A DNA stretch of 64,000 nt from Dichetophora obliterata (taxonomy: Eukaryota; Arthropoda; Insecta; Diptera; Sciomyzidae), in contig OY986438.1 of NCBI GenBank assembly GCA_963920525.1, positions 177,501,093-177,565,092 of the forward strand. Reading direction: 5' to 3'. The translations under genes were made by a program, and so were the position numbers. The notes under the pieces were generated by a model. The model worked only from the letters and a program-made list of their open reading frames with translations, made no database searches and was not told the origin of the DNA. This document shows, piece by piece, positions 36,056-49,381 of this stretch (position 1 is the stretch's first letter; each line of letters starts with the position of its first letter).

Positions 36056-39000
36056 TTAAAACAAATTTTTCACATCAAAGTCTGGATTTGATTTTCAATG
36101 ATTTTCACATTGTTTAAAGTGTCTGCTTAATTAGTTTTATTGTAAGAACGTAAGCAAGTTTTAAAAAAATGAAAAGCTATCTTGTGCTATATTGCAACAA
36201 ATTGACATAAAAAGTTTACCTTTAAACATTTAACTCTAAGTACAGTGCAGCATAAAACATGTGGGTTTTTTTAAGGTTTTGTTTTTAACTTTCAAATATA
36301 GAGGCAGAAAGTTAATTATTTCACACTATCGATTGCAGCTGGATATAAATTTTATGATAATTTTATTGTCTTTTTGATAAATCAAAAAGTGTTTTGCCCA
36401 AATTGGTTTTTTTTACGGTTAACAAAACATGGCACGAAAACAGTTTTCTGCACATATCTTACAGACAAGGTTCAAAACTTTATCGTTTTTTACGATAATT
36501 TGAGTTAAGCTGTTTTGACTTGTATCCACAAAACTATGTTTCTATTTGAATTTTATTTAATATTTTAACATTTTTGTTACATACATACATAGAAATAATT
36601 TTGTCCACCTAGATTGTTAAAATTTCACATTGAACCAAAACTTTTCCGGATATTAACAAAATATTTGTGTTAAAGTGAATTTGTTTGCCATTATAAGAAA
36701 GTATTTTGTAAATTTTGATGTTAACTGTCATCTTATAACTATTCTCAGGTCGGAACATAAAAATTTTATAGTTTCTGTGCTAAAAAAAATTTACATTTAA
36801 AATTAATCTTTTTAGCAGATTTCTAAGTCGATTTATAACATTCTGTTATTTAACGCACACAGCTTTGATCAAACTAATATATTAAAAGAAGTAGAACTTA
36901 ATACCTTTCCAACAAGATATGTCCTTTATAAAATGTTGTTTTTTTACCAAGAAAACCATCACGAGAATCAAAAAGGCTCCGACTCATTTTGCCCAATTTA
37001 AAAAAATATGCAGAAATTGAGTAGTGAAACTGAACGGCTGACCTTTTTTCTCTCCATACAAACCGATGCAGCCTAATGTAGAAATTAAAAAAAAAAAAAA
37101 AAAAATTGAATAATCGCTATAGTTTGAAAAGCAGATCAGTCAAAACCTTGACTTTTAAAAAGTTGGGCTATAAATAAATACAAAAGATCCTGCCAAGTCA
37201 GTTAACGTCGTATTCTTAAACGTTCATATCATATTCTTATTCAACGTTCTTGATTTTTGATATTTGACCGTCATTTGACCTTCATTTAAAATTTTTTTTT
37301 AAAATATTTTTAACAATTAATTTTTATTGTCTTTTCGAAAATACCTCCAACGTGAAAATCGAGTGAATCTATGATTTTTAAAAGTTAAGCAACTTCGCTT
37401 TTTCTTCCATTATGAAAAAGTTTTAATGTTGAACGTAAAAACTAAAAAAAAGTTATTAAAATTTGTTTACTCAAAAAGGTGTTTTTATTTCATAAAAAGA
37501 TTAAATTCTGAAAGTTAAAGCAAAATCGGAGGTGGTCAAAATGTCTGGACTCCAAACATAACGAAAATATAGCTAAAAATGGGTATAAAATTGACTAAAT
37601 TACAATCGCAAATATCTCGAGTTTTTGATCTGATTTGGAAAAACTGAGTCACTAAATTCTATGACAAAAACAAAGTTTGTGTGTTTCGGCATGTTCGTGT
37701 GTCTTTTTGACGTGTCTACAGTGTTATTAGAGACCATAGAAACATTTAAAAAATATTTTTCTTTTGCCTAAAAAGCAATTTTTTTTTAAATTCTTTACTT
37801 CTAATAAAAGTTCTACTTGTATAACATTTTTTTATGAAATCTGATGATATTCGGTACTAAAATTATATATTTATTTTATAACTTTAGTTATTGGAATAAT
37901 ATCTAAATAATAACTTGAAATATATAGTCACAGTATGTTATGATATTTTATTATTAGTAATTACTCTATATAAATATTGTCAGCTGGTAAGAATTGTCAC
38001 TGTCAGCTCCAAACTATCTGCCCACAAAGTTCATACTATCACTTGTTTTACACATTTTCACGAACTGAAAAAACTTAGTTCAAGTCGATTAAAAAAAAAA
38101 ACCAAATAAGTTGATCGATGTTATCAATCAACCTTCTGCGGTTGCTGTAAAAGAGAAGGCGACCGAAAACCAACCAAATAAATCTAAAATTGATTTTCTG
38201 CAACAGCATGAATTGATTTGCTTTGATATTTGAAAAATAATGGAATGCATGGAAAAAGGAACTCTGTCGATGATTTGCTGAAAATGAATTTAAACAAAAC
38301 TATTTTTAATAAAACAGAAAAACTACACAAAGCAACTAAAAAACAAACAAAAAAATGTACAAAAAATAATTAACAAAAAAAAAAAACCTAAATTAGGTTT
38401 ATAAATAGACATAATATTTAAATTAGTATGTGCTTTTTGAAATGACTGAAATTTATAGCCATGAGCTATCATTTAGTTGAATATGTTACAGTTAGAAGGT
38501 CTAAAAAACAAATATTATAAGAAACATAAACAAAAATTAACCTCTTTAAACAAAAAATATAATTCATAATCGCTGCTTGTCTATGCAGTTGGGACTTTAT
38601 ATACACCCCTTTCTGAGTAACGCTGCTTTCAGGACAAAATATCAGTGATGACGTTCACTTTGTTTCATGATTTTTTTAAGCTGTGATATAGATAGTGCCA
38701 GTCTAGTTTATAAATAATGCTTTTACAATATCTTAAATTAAAGTTCTAGAAAGCTTTATTAAAAATTAATTTTTAGTTTTAAGGAAGTCGTTATCGTTGC
38801 TTCTTAGAGTTTTGTTATTGGTCTGCACAACCTAGTTTTGCCAACAATATTTTTTTTTCTACTAGTTTTTAGTAGTTCGGCAGATGTTTTGAAACTCTTC
38901 TTTTTTCTTTAATTTTTTTTTGATTGTATTACGAACAAACAGCACAGTTTTAAGCTAAGAAAGTTAAAATTATTTTAATAAAAACAATTCATTATGCTTA

Positions 39001-39193
39001 TTTCATACACTTAACTTTTGTGTTAGTTTTCATAATTTTATAATTTTAAAATTCTGAATGAGTGGACAATATTAAAACGTTATTGCAATAAATATTAAGC
39101 CTTAATATGTTATATCATCTATGAATAAACTAAGATCACTATTTGATCTTTGAATATATAGGCATATATAACTTGCATTAACTGATAGGTTTA

Positions 39194-39322
<129 letters not shown>

Positions 39323-40017
39323 TTATTATGGGTTGCGGTCAAGTTGTTATGAAAGTTTATGTATACATTTATATAAAAATTTAATTAAACATAGACACTT
39401 ATATGTTTTTGTAAAAATACCCATTAAAACGGAGAAATTTTTTAAATTGCTGTTTTATTGGTATGTTAACAAAAATATATATTATTATTTTTTTTTTAAT
39501 TTTTAAAATTACCAGTGTGAGCCCAAAATCAACTGATAAGTTGTAAACATAATATCTTCAAAATAAACAAAAAAAAAAAAAAATTTCAACATGAAAATAG
39601 TAAAACAATAGATCTTATAACGTAAGCCTTGAACCATTAGGTTGAGAATGTTTTAAGACCAATTAACCGCACAACCACTTAAAAATTACAGCATTAAGAA
39701 TGTTTTACCTTAGACTCAGAGGTATTCAAAGAAGAACATATGGTTATCCTAGAATGGATAAACCAAATATATCAAAATCAAATAAAATAAAAGACCATAA
39801 ATCAAAAAGAGACAGAATTTAAACTAACTATTTTGCTTAAAACTTTAATCCAATGTTAAAGTCTAGAAATTTGAGTACTTAAATTAAATACCATGTTTTC
39901 TTGTAGGTCATTTACAACAAACAGCATTTAACTACCAAACATCACAAAATGCAGTGATAACTGTTGAAATTCCATTTAAAATTCTGAAAGGATTAATTTA
40001 AATTCAGAACAGATCAA

Positions 40018-40846
40018 TGGTAATGGTAGTGCTAATGGTGATGGTAATGGTAATGGTAATGGTATTGGTAATGGTAATGGTAATGGTAATGGTAATGGTA
40101 ATGGTAATGGTAATGGTAATGGTAATGGTAATGGTAATGGTAATGGTAATGGTAATGGTAATGGTAATGGTAATGGTAATGGTAATGGTAATGGTAATGG
40201 TAATGGTAATGGTAATGGTAATGGTAATGGTAATGGTAATGGTAATGGTAATGGTAATGGTAATGGTAATGGTAATGGTAATGGTAATGGTAATGGTAAT
40301 GGTAATGGTAATGGTAATGGTAATGGTAATGGTAATGGTAATGGTAATGGTAATGGTAATGGTAATGGTAATGGTAATGGTAATGGTAATGGTAATGGTA
40401 ATGGTAATGGTAATGGTAATGGTAATGGTAATGGTAATGGTAATGGTAATGGTAATGGTAATGGTAATGGTAATGGTAATGGTAATGGTAATGGTAATGG
40501 TAATGGTAATGGTAATGGTAATGGTAATGGTAATGGTAATGGTAATGGTAATGGTAATGGTAATGGTAATGGTAATGGTAATGGTAATGGTAATGGTAAT
40601 GGTAATGGTAATGGTAATGGTAATGGTAATGGTAATGGTAATGGTAATGGTAATGGTAATGGTAATGGTAATGGTAATGGTAATGGTAATGGTAATGGTA
40701 ATGGTAATGGTAATGGTAATGGTAATGGTAATGGTAATGGTAATGGTAATGGTAATGGTAATGGTAATGGTAATGGTAATGGTAATGGTAATGGTAATGG
40801 TAATGGTAATGGTAATGGTAATGGTAATGGTAATGGTAATGGTAAT
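40018..40846. repeat. GGTAAT hexanucleotide microsatellite, ~135 units
   Basis: A few variant units at the left (TAGTGC, GATGGT, TATTGG) are followed by about 780 bp of uninterrupted GGTAAT from about 40066 to 40846. Long open frames (Met-Val on plus, His-Tyr on minus) result from the 6-bp period and are not genes. In the Rdl transcript it would read as AUUACC repeats in the exon 4-5 intron. Confidence 0.97.
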
Positions 40847-41025
40847 TTAATTTAACGTTTCTTAATAGCAATTGATTTTTTACTAAGAGCAATTGAATTT
40901 TTCTGAATTTTTTCCGATATTCCGAATTTTAATTTACTAAGTTTGAATTTCAAATAGAATTCCAATTTCTCTTTTCTAAACTTAAATTAATGTTTTTCTG
41001 AATTTTAAATAAAGTTTCTGAATTA

Positions 41026-41180
41026 TGTTGACTTTTATATGATTTAAATACAAATTCTAAATGTTTGATAGTTTATATCATACTTGATTTTAAATACAAA
41101 TTCTAGTTGTTTGATAGTTTAAAATCGTTTATTGAGCTTAAGGTCAAAGTTAGAACAATTAATTGTTCCAACGAATTTAA
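41026..41180 (+). repeat. Single arm of the 57-58 kb foldback family
   Basis: TATGATTTAAATACAAATTC, AATGTTTGATAGTTTA, TTCTAGTTGTTTGATAGTTT and TTGAGCTTAAGGTCAAAGTT followed by AACAATTAATTGTT match 57758-57900 closely and in the same order. It begins 180 bp after the GGTAAT array. Confidence 0.8.
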
Positions 41181-42270
41181 CGAAGTTTCTGAATTTTTAT
41201 TCCTCTATTCTTAATTTGAAATGGACTTTTTTGCATTTCAATTGAGCTTTTCTTAATTTCAATTCATATTTTCTGAGATTCGATTGATTTTTTCTTACAA
41301 TCTTTTTTTATTTTAATTGATCTTTTCTGAATAATAATTGGAATTGGTGTAGATCATTCAAAGCATATTGCCACATGATGTATTATTGGTTGAACCTACA
41401 AAAGGAAAATATTTAACCTTTTCGAAGGCATAAATCTTGGGCCTTTACTCTCTGGTGTTTTTCTTGTTTGTCATTTTGGCAAGACGGACTTTGTTGCGTG
41501 TGAAGGCCTTCCAATATTCGCATATATTTATTAAAAATTTCCATTATGGCTTTATGAAAAAACACTTCGTTTATAGAGTTCAATACCTACTGACTGAATC
41601 TAAGAAGGATACCAAGAGAAATTCTACAAGTTAAAAATGTTTTCTATCCTTTCTAATACTTTAAAGTTTCTAATCCTTTAAGAGTGGTAATGTTTTTACG
41701 CAAAATAAGGTTTAATGATATTAATGTTCATACAACCTAAAAAAAATATATTTTATTAAGTTCTTACAAGTTTCTTAGGGCTCACACAGATATTTCGATA
41801 TTTCAATATGTTTAAAAAGTAAAAAGAATAAATAACTTAGCGAGTTCAATTGGATGTAGAGCTATTATGTAGAGCAGAGGCATTTCTACTATATTTGGAC
41901 TTGAAAGCTGCTTGTAAAATTAGGAAAGTAACGAGCTTACGAGTATGCAATGATGCTATAATTATGTGTATAGGTATATATATGTATATATATGAATTAT
42001 ATATTTAGTATTTATATATCGAGTATTTGCTACTATATATTTTATAGATTATATAAAAATTTTAATGTTAAGACTGTAGTTGATAGTAAGTGATAGTTAA
42101 TTTGAGCCAACTAGCTGTGTACTTACGCATTCACTTACGAGCTTTTACACATCACATACGTACACTCAACAATACATAGTTTCCCAGTTACAATTCGTTT
42201 GTTTTTTTTGTGCGTTTTTGTGCGTTTTTGGACAGATTCTTGTTTAAATGTAGTAGAAAAAAGTAGTTAA

Positions 42271-42298
42271 TGGAGCAAATCGCAGCTGCGTTGCTCCA
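42271..42298. promoter_or_regulatory. Compact hairpin in the exon 4-5 intron
   Basis: TGGAGCAAATCGCAG followed by CTGCGTTGCTCCA is a near-perfect 28-nt palindrome, GC-rich against its AT-rich surroundings, about 0.5 kb beyond the exon 4 donor. Function unknown; reported as a structure only. Confidence 0.4.
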
Positions 42299-42781
42299 AA
42301 CAAGGCAAACCTTTTTACGGTGTAAAACACACTGTGACTGTTTTTTTGTTTTATTTTTTAATTTTGGTACCGGCTTTGTGCGGGAGTATTGATCGTAGTG
42401 ATATATATTTTGAACTGATTTAAGTACGTTTTTGATTTGGTAGCGTATGTTTTATGCGGGGTTTACAGTATATAAGGTAAATTGTAATTAATTTTTATTG
42501 TCTTTAGTTCCACGATATAAGATTTGAATTTTGTAATTTTGTTTTTCGTATTTAGGCCAATTGAACTCACTCTTTTGCTTGTTTCGAATATATATGTATA
42601 ACGTACAAATTTACAAAAACGAAAAAATTAAAAAAAATTCAAAGAGACATCAAATGAAATATAATGCACAGTGGTTAATTTATAAAAATGCACACAACAA
42701 CAATTAAAATGATAAATAGTAAATGTTTGTTCAGTGGTATTTTTTAATTATCTTTATCTTTTGTGGCTTGTAAAATTTTTA

Positions 42782-43009
<228 letters not shown>

Positions 43010-44949
43010 CTAATATTTGCGTAGTATTCATATGTTTTTGTTTTGAAATGATTTTCATTGGAATATTTTTTAATATTGTTGTTGTGGTTTTTTTTTGTTT
43101 TTTCATCAAAAGACAGAAAAAAGAGCAATGGCAGAAATATAAGAAAAAAAGTAGCATTAGTATGACTGGAAGTTAGGCTTAACTAGTTATATTTCATAAA
43201 ATTTTTCAACCAAAAAAACTTATGTATGTATAAAGATAAAACGTAGAGGAAATTGTAAAAAGTAAAAAAATAGTAGTAATAAAAGTAAGTAAATGTAACT
43301 AAACTGAGCTAGAAAATAGTAAAAACTGTATAAATACAAAAGAAGAAGATTTAAAAATAATACAAAAAATGACAAACTATCTAAGCAATTGTTCAACGTT
43401 ATGTTCATACAACACAAAAGAATATTCGACATAAAAATAACGTGCACAATTATTTTGTAAACAACAAAAGCTTTTATTTTTCTAATTTTTATTTTTTCTC
43501 TTTGCTGTACATGCAAACATTAATTAAAAAATACGTAAGCTTTTTTTTAATTGCAATTGAAGCTTTTCCAGTTAGTTGTGCTTTGAAAGCCAAGAGCGAA
43601 AGGCGAGAAAGAAAAAACAATATGTTGACAAGACTTAATTAAAATTTTTAGAAATTAGTTCAATGAGTTTTATGAGAAGAAAACAATGTTGACAACGCAA
43701 GCACCGAAAAACTTTAGCTAAACTCAAGCTTTTGAGTGTCAAATGTGATGAATACGTTGGAATTCTAGCAAATCAGCTCGTCATTCTTTGCTGAAACTTT
43801 GCTAAAACTTCTCAGTTTAATTAAAATTGCAAGAAAGCTAAAGCTAATCAAGTTGTTATTTTTGGTTTTAGTTTTTTTTTTCTGATAACATGATAACAAT
43901 AATAAATGTAAAATCTATGGTAAAAAAGTGGGTATTTAATTAAAATTAATTGAGTTATTTTGGTTGTCATCGAAGACAAAAGCTTAAAAGTTTTTCCTCA
44001 GTCATAGAGTTAGTTTTACAACTTTTTGTTTGGCTAAAAGTTGCGGTTTTCTTTTGAAATAAGAAAAAAAAAAAATTAAAAAATAATAAAAATTATTTTA
44101 TAAGCATGAGCAAGACATAGCGTTATGTCTGTATTTATGTTCAGTTCGTACGTTTGTTTGATTCACAGAGAAAAGCTATTTAATTTTCTATACAATGCCA
44201 AAGCAAATTAATTTATTAGCAAATATTATGGGCCAAAATTAGGGAAAAGAAAATGCACTTGTGCTACAAAGCATAAATAGTAAGTTACGAATACATAGAC
44301 AAGCAAATTTCGGTTTATTGTGTGATTTTTTATCTTCCTTGTTATCGGTTGCTTAGAGTTCACATCTCGTTAAAATGTAGTTGTTATAATATATTGTAAC
44401 TATATCAAGAAATGAGAGTTAGCTAATTAAACATTCTTGTTAGAAGAACTACACAAACCCTGATAGAGATAAATTAGGTGCCCGATAAATAGAATTTTAC
44501 TATGATGTTTTTAGTTTGAGTTGCTTCTCTTTGAGCTCAATTGCTGTCGCATTAAATTTAAATGTTTTTTTATACTAAAAATTATGAATTGATTTAAGTT
44601 AACCACACTTTTGTTTGGTTATCTTTATAATATTATTCTGGAAGTCCACAAAATTTATGTTACAACTTGTTTTTGCATTGAGCGTACTTCAGTCTCTTAG
44701 AAATATTTTCCAATTGAATATCAAAATACCAAATAATATAAATTTTTTAATCAAAAATTTTATGTAGTGAAGAAGTATAAAATAAGTAAAAAACAAATTG
44801 CTAGGCAAATTAAAATCGAACCTGCCGGAAATAAGCATTTGTATTACCTTATAGAACATTCACATACTTGTCAATGATCAAATATTCATATGTATAGTTT
44901 GACATAATAACCCATGTTAAATACACTCAATATGATTCCGATCAAAAAT

Positions 44950-46050
44950 ACAACAGGCCAAATAGAGCTCGAACAAGGGCCGAACGTGGTCTAACATGAA
45001 CCAAAAAGTGGAAATTTTGAAATCTCACAAATTTTGCTTTCGCGCTTATGCTAAACAACAAAAACAATCACATTCCTTGTTCATCAAATTAGCTCAAGAG
45101 CTTATACGGCAACGTGTTCAAATGTCCCTAAGCAAGGGGAACTGCGGTAGCCCGAATTCGTTTCCCAGCTCAGACGTAATGTTCTTTCAATTGAATTAAT
45201 TTTTCCGTTCGTTCGTCCCCTCTCTGCAGGCAATGACAAACCTACCAGAGAGTAAAAACTGCCATGCAAAGCTTCTTGAGAACATAAGCCATTCGGAGTC
45301 GGCATAAAATTCGTAGGTCCAGTTCTCGATCATTTGTGTTCAAACGTGCACAATATAATTGATCAAAAGAAGCTCGGTCAAAGTCCTTTCTACGGCTGAA
45401 ATGGCCAATTTATTTTTTTATATGCAAGCGTAAATAACAAAAAAAAAAATATTTTTCACTAAATGTTTCTGATAGTCCAGTAACTGGAAATTAATACCTA
45501 AAGAACATACCCAGAAGTACAAATATTGTAATTTTCATGCAATGATATTCAGTAAAATCGTAAAGAACTGTACTTAGTTGATAATCATTATTCGTTATGT
45601 ATGGTACTTTTAATGAGTTGAGAACCATGCTGTCCCTTGTGAGCAAATAACATTCTCTGCAACCATGTGTGGCAACATAGGAAGCTTTGTGCTTGCTAGT
45701 GTTACAATGCCCACCAGTGTATTATTATTTAAGGCAGTCAGCGGCGCTGTAAAATTAGTAAACAAACACGTAGAAAAAGTTTTCTATGTACCATAAGCAA
45801 AGCATGGTGGTCGAAAATAATAATGCTCATATTCATATTTGAATGTTGGAAAAACGCAAGTTTTATTCAGTTTGTATGTGTACATGTATTTTAAATATAA
45901 CAGATATTAAAAAAATTTGTTTATTTTATCTTAAGGTGGAATTTAAATATTCATTGAGAAATCTATGTTTGCTGTTTAATGCTATTCGATCCATGTTTGA
46001 CAGCTGTACGGATGCTGTTCAGCCCTTGTCCGGCCATTGTTCGGATTAAG
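44950..46050. mobile_element. Composite inverted-repeat element, copy 2
   Basis: The left end carries CAGGCCAAATAGAGCTCGAA and GGGCCGAACGTGG. The right end (45966-46045) carries the complementary type (GTTCAGCCCTTGTCCGGCCA, TTGTTCGG). Like copy 1 it contains the SINE-derived module, here on the plus strand (45130-45345), with the same flank GATCAA..GCTCGGTCAAAG. No coding content. Confidence 0.55.
45130..45345 (+). repeat. tRNA-derived SINE remnant inside composite element copy 2
   Basis: AACTGCGGTAGCCCGAATTC (decayed box-B region), CTCTCTGCAGGCAATGACAA, CATGCAAAGCTTCTTGAGAA, ATAAGCCATTCGGAGTCGGC and CCAGTTCTCGATCATTTG match the SINE at 15350-15607 in order. Most of box A is lost. Confidence 0.7.
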
Positions 46051-46384
46051 TTTAAAATGTTTTTTACACAGATTTGATACGAAGTAATATCTATTTTTCT
46101 ATACAAGCTACTTTTTTTACTATTATTTACTATTTTTCTATACAAGTTTTACTGTACCCCCCCTTACAGTGCGCATTGCACTATTAACTGACTATTCCAC
46201 AGATATCGTTAAAATTACAATTAAAATAAATTGCTTTAATATTTGTTTATATGTTAATAATACAGCTGATCAATAGATTTAAAACAAAATTTTTATTCCT
46301 GGAACAGTTGATTTTTTGACTCTACGTTAAATTCTGAAAAAAATCGTTGTTTATGTGAACATTAGACTGAAAAGAATTTTAAAA

Positions 46385-47065
46385 CTCACCGGTTTCATAT
46401 ATGTTTGAAAACTCCTCGTTGAAACAAATTTTTCTGCATCCTTAGTTTTTTTTTTTGAGACATAACTTTTGACTTTTCCCGAGGGTTTTTTGTATGCCAT
46501 TGCCAGGGTGGTTTTTTTTTAATCTGAAATCGAAAAATATACGTGCCAATTTTGTAATGCAAACCTTTCAATAAAAGCATAATAAACAACCTGCCAAGAG
46601 TTCCCTATGATACCATGTAGGCGTTTGAAGATATTGGGGTTCAAAATTCACCGAACATTGGATAGTCGCCAATATATCCGCTCCTCTATGTTGGATATAA
46701 AATATGCTTACTGAAAATATTTTATGTCAGATCAGATAATTATCTTCAAAAATGCCACTAACGGTTTTAACGTAAAACCAAACAGGAACGGAGATATTGG
46801 CGAATGATTGTTTTCGGTTAACTTTGAACCCGAATATCTTCTGGCGCGTAAATTGGGAACTCTTAACAGGTTGGTAAATATACTTTTATTAAGAGGTAAG
46901 AAAAAACAAAAAAAAAAATCCAAAAAATTGGGATGTATATGTTTTGATTTGGCAATGAAATACAAAAACCATCGGACGAAGTCAAAAGTTATGTCGCAGA
47001 AAAAAAACTAAGAATCCAGAAAAATTTGTGTCAGTGAGAAGTTTTCAAAAATATATGAAATCTTA
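46385..47065. mobile_element. 680-bp foldback element
   Basis: Outer arms pair about 46390-46510 with 46940-47065 (TTTCATATATGTTTGAAAAC against its complement; ACATAACTTTTGAC against GTCAAAAGTTATGT). Inner arms pair 46591-46685 with 46783-46872 (CAAGAGTTCCC, GAAGATATT, TTCAAA.TTCACCGAA, CGCCAATAT). The open frames on it are repeat by-products. Confidence 0.75.
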
Positions 47066-48151
47066 ATGATAGGTATTTATGTTTGGTAGAGACAAGAATT
47101 TTTAAAAACATAGAAATATGTTCATGACATGGCTTCATAAGTCTTTTTTTATATAGGTTAAAACTTCATAACAAATAAGTAACAATAACTTACATATAGT
47201 TATTAATTTTATACATATAATATTTGGTACGAAAAAAAAAATTCCATTTTCGATTACCAATGTTATAAAATTAAGGTTTGTACCATACTGCCTTTAAGCG
47301 AGTGTTGGTAAAACAATTGTGGTGAATCTATTTGATTAATTTTAATTAATAGATATGTTCTTACCATGGTGTCTATGCTAAAAAAAATCATAAATAATAT
47401 TTCGAATAGTAAGATCTGCGCCTCCAAAAAGTAGCCGGTAACAGATGAGATTTTCAAGGTTTTTGGCAAACAGTGTTCTGACCTTGGCAAAAAGAACAAA
47501 AATAATAGAGTTGTGAAGAAAAAGTTATTTTTTTTCAATTTAAAACTATTGTTAATAGTTTCATCTAAATTTTGCTTAGGAATTTTTATTTGTATTACAG
47601 AAAATTTTTATGTAAAATTTTGTTTTAGAACACAGGAGAAGACATTTAAGATTTGCTTTTTATATGCCTTGTTATACTTAAGGTTAATAATTTTTATTAT
47701 GAAAAATACAGAACAAAATATAGAACAAACCGAAGATACAGAACGCTTATGTCACAAAAATCAGGGGAATTTTAAAGTTCTGATTTGAAGATAAGATCTC
47801 TTGTACATGTCTGATCGACCGAAAGAAATCATCAAAAAGTAAGGTAATATCAAAAGAACATATCTGCTACGTTGCCTCTAAAAGGTTTTAAAGGCAGAAG
47901 AATAATATGAATGTGAAATTTTATAAGAATCTACCATTATATCTGAATTTTCGACTTATTAATTTCCGCCTATATAAAAATGTATGCATTTTTAATAGTA
48001 CAAGATAAAATAGTGGCATCATATTTATTTTTTTATGATTAATTGAATATCTTCAAATGATTCAACAGCATTATACTGCTTCGAATAAAAAAATTATTAA
48101 AAAAACCATTGAATTTATTACTACAATAGAAAATATATGCAAATATGGCCA

Positions 48152-49381
48152 TACCCGAGTAAAAATTAAAACTCTTTTAGCTAAGGCCAAAAAGGCCTAA
48201 TTTTAAATATTTCACTTGGCTACGGTACGACAAGGGTCATACAGTGACCATTTAGAGTATGTTTTTAAATAATCTCGGCCATATAGCGTGCGTACAGCGG
48301 TCGAATATCGGCCGAACAGTGATTATTCTACAGTGAAAAATGGAGATTAATTTTGAAATAAATAAAATACACATATGTATGTCTATCCTGGCACAAACTA
48401 ATAAAAATATATAATACATTTTTTTTTTGAAAATTTTTCTGCATTTGAAAAATCTTTTTTCAATATTTTACTCGGCTACAATACGATAAGGGTCGTACAG
48501 CAACCATTTAGAGGATGTTTTTTAATAATCTCGGCTATACAGCGGGCTTACATCGGCCGAATATCGGCCGAACAGTGATTATTCTACAACGGAAATTGGA
48601 GCTTCATTTTGAAATAAATTAAATACACATATGTATGTGTATCCTGGAACAAACTAATAAAAATATGTAATTAATTTTTTTGAAAAACTTTCTGCGTTTA
48701 AATAATCTTTTTTCATTACCACTTTATGTAACACTTTTAATAAACTGTGTTAAACAAAAATATTTCTAATCCAAACTAATCCGCCGACAATACATAAATC
48801 AGTACTGAATAATGATATTTATTTACTTCCTTCCCAGTCAACTCTGACAAATTGGTTACTGAATACTTCACTTATGTCATCACTTCATTTATTGATACTT
48901 CATTAGACTCCGCCTAAAATATCCATACCCAGAATATTTTGCTTTTATTATACATAAAATGTACCACCTCAATGAATGATGATTGTCAACTAAACAAATA
49001 ATTGCCAGCTCATTACAAGTCTACTGAATTTATGACAAAGACATAAACAGCAACAAGATAAATGCATGCGCAAAAACAATTATTTTGAAAGCAAACGCAA
49101 ATGACGGAACTATCAGCATCGTAGAAATGAGGATTGTTTTTTATTCGCGCATGCGTTTGTTGTTAGCATTTGCATACATTGGTGTCCAAGCACGCCGGTA
49201 AATTTGAAAATGCTAGAGTTGAGGGCAATTTGAGTAATACAGAAAACTAAATTTAGGCCTTGTTCGTCCCTTGTTCAACCCAATTTTTGGCCGATAGGCT
49301 ATTTGCATTATTTTATGACCATGTTCGATCCTTGTACGGCCATTCGGTCCATGTTCGACCACTAATATTTTTATTCGGGTA
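48152..49381. mobile_element. Composite inverted-repeat element, copy 3 (best termini)
   Basis: TACCCGAGTAAAAATT at the left and the complement of TACCCGAATAAAAATATT at the right give a ~15-bp terminal repeat. GGTCGAACATGG words lie just inside the right end, as in copy 1. The element is 1,230 bp. It contains a 256-bp direct duplication (from 48215 and 48471: GGCTAC, CGATAAGGGTCGTACAG-type, CGAATATCGGCCGAACAGTG). Non-coding, non-autonomous. Confidence 0.7.
48215..48720 (+). repeat. 256-bp direct duplication
   Basis: Two adjacent copies (48215-48470 and 48471-48720) share ACCATTTAGAG, ATCTCGGC, GTCGAATATCGGCCGAACAG (CCGAATATC in copy 2), TACACATATGTATGT and GAACAAACTAATAAAAATAT. They are about 85-90% alike by eye. 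Confidence 0.85.

Noticed and set aside
40017..40892. Long open frames of Met-Val (plus) and His-Tyr (minus)
   Set aside because: Produced entirely by the GGTAAT hexanucleotide repeat; no start context, splice signals or non-repeat protein sequence.
43220..43516. 98-codon Leu/Phe-rich frame, membrane-like
   Set aside because: AT-rich intron translation with no homology I recognise; hydrophobicity follows from T-rich codons.
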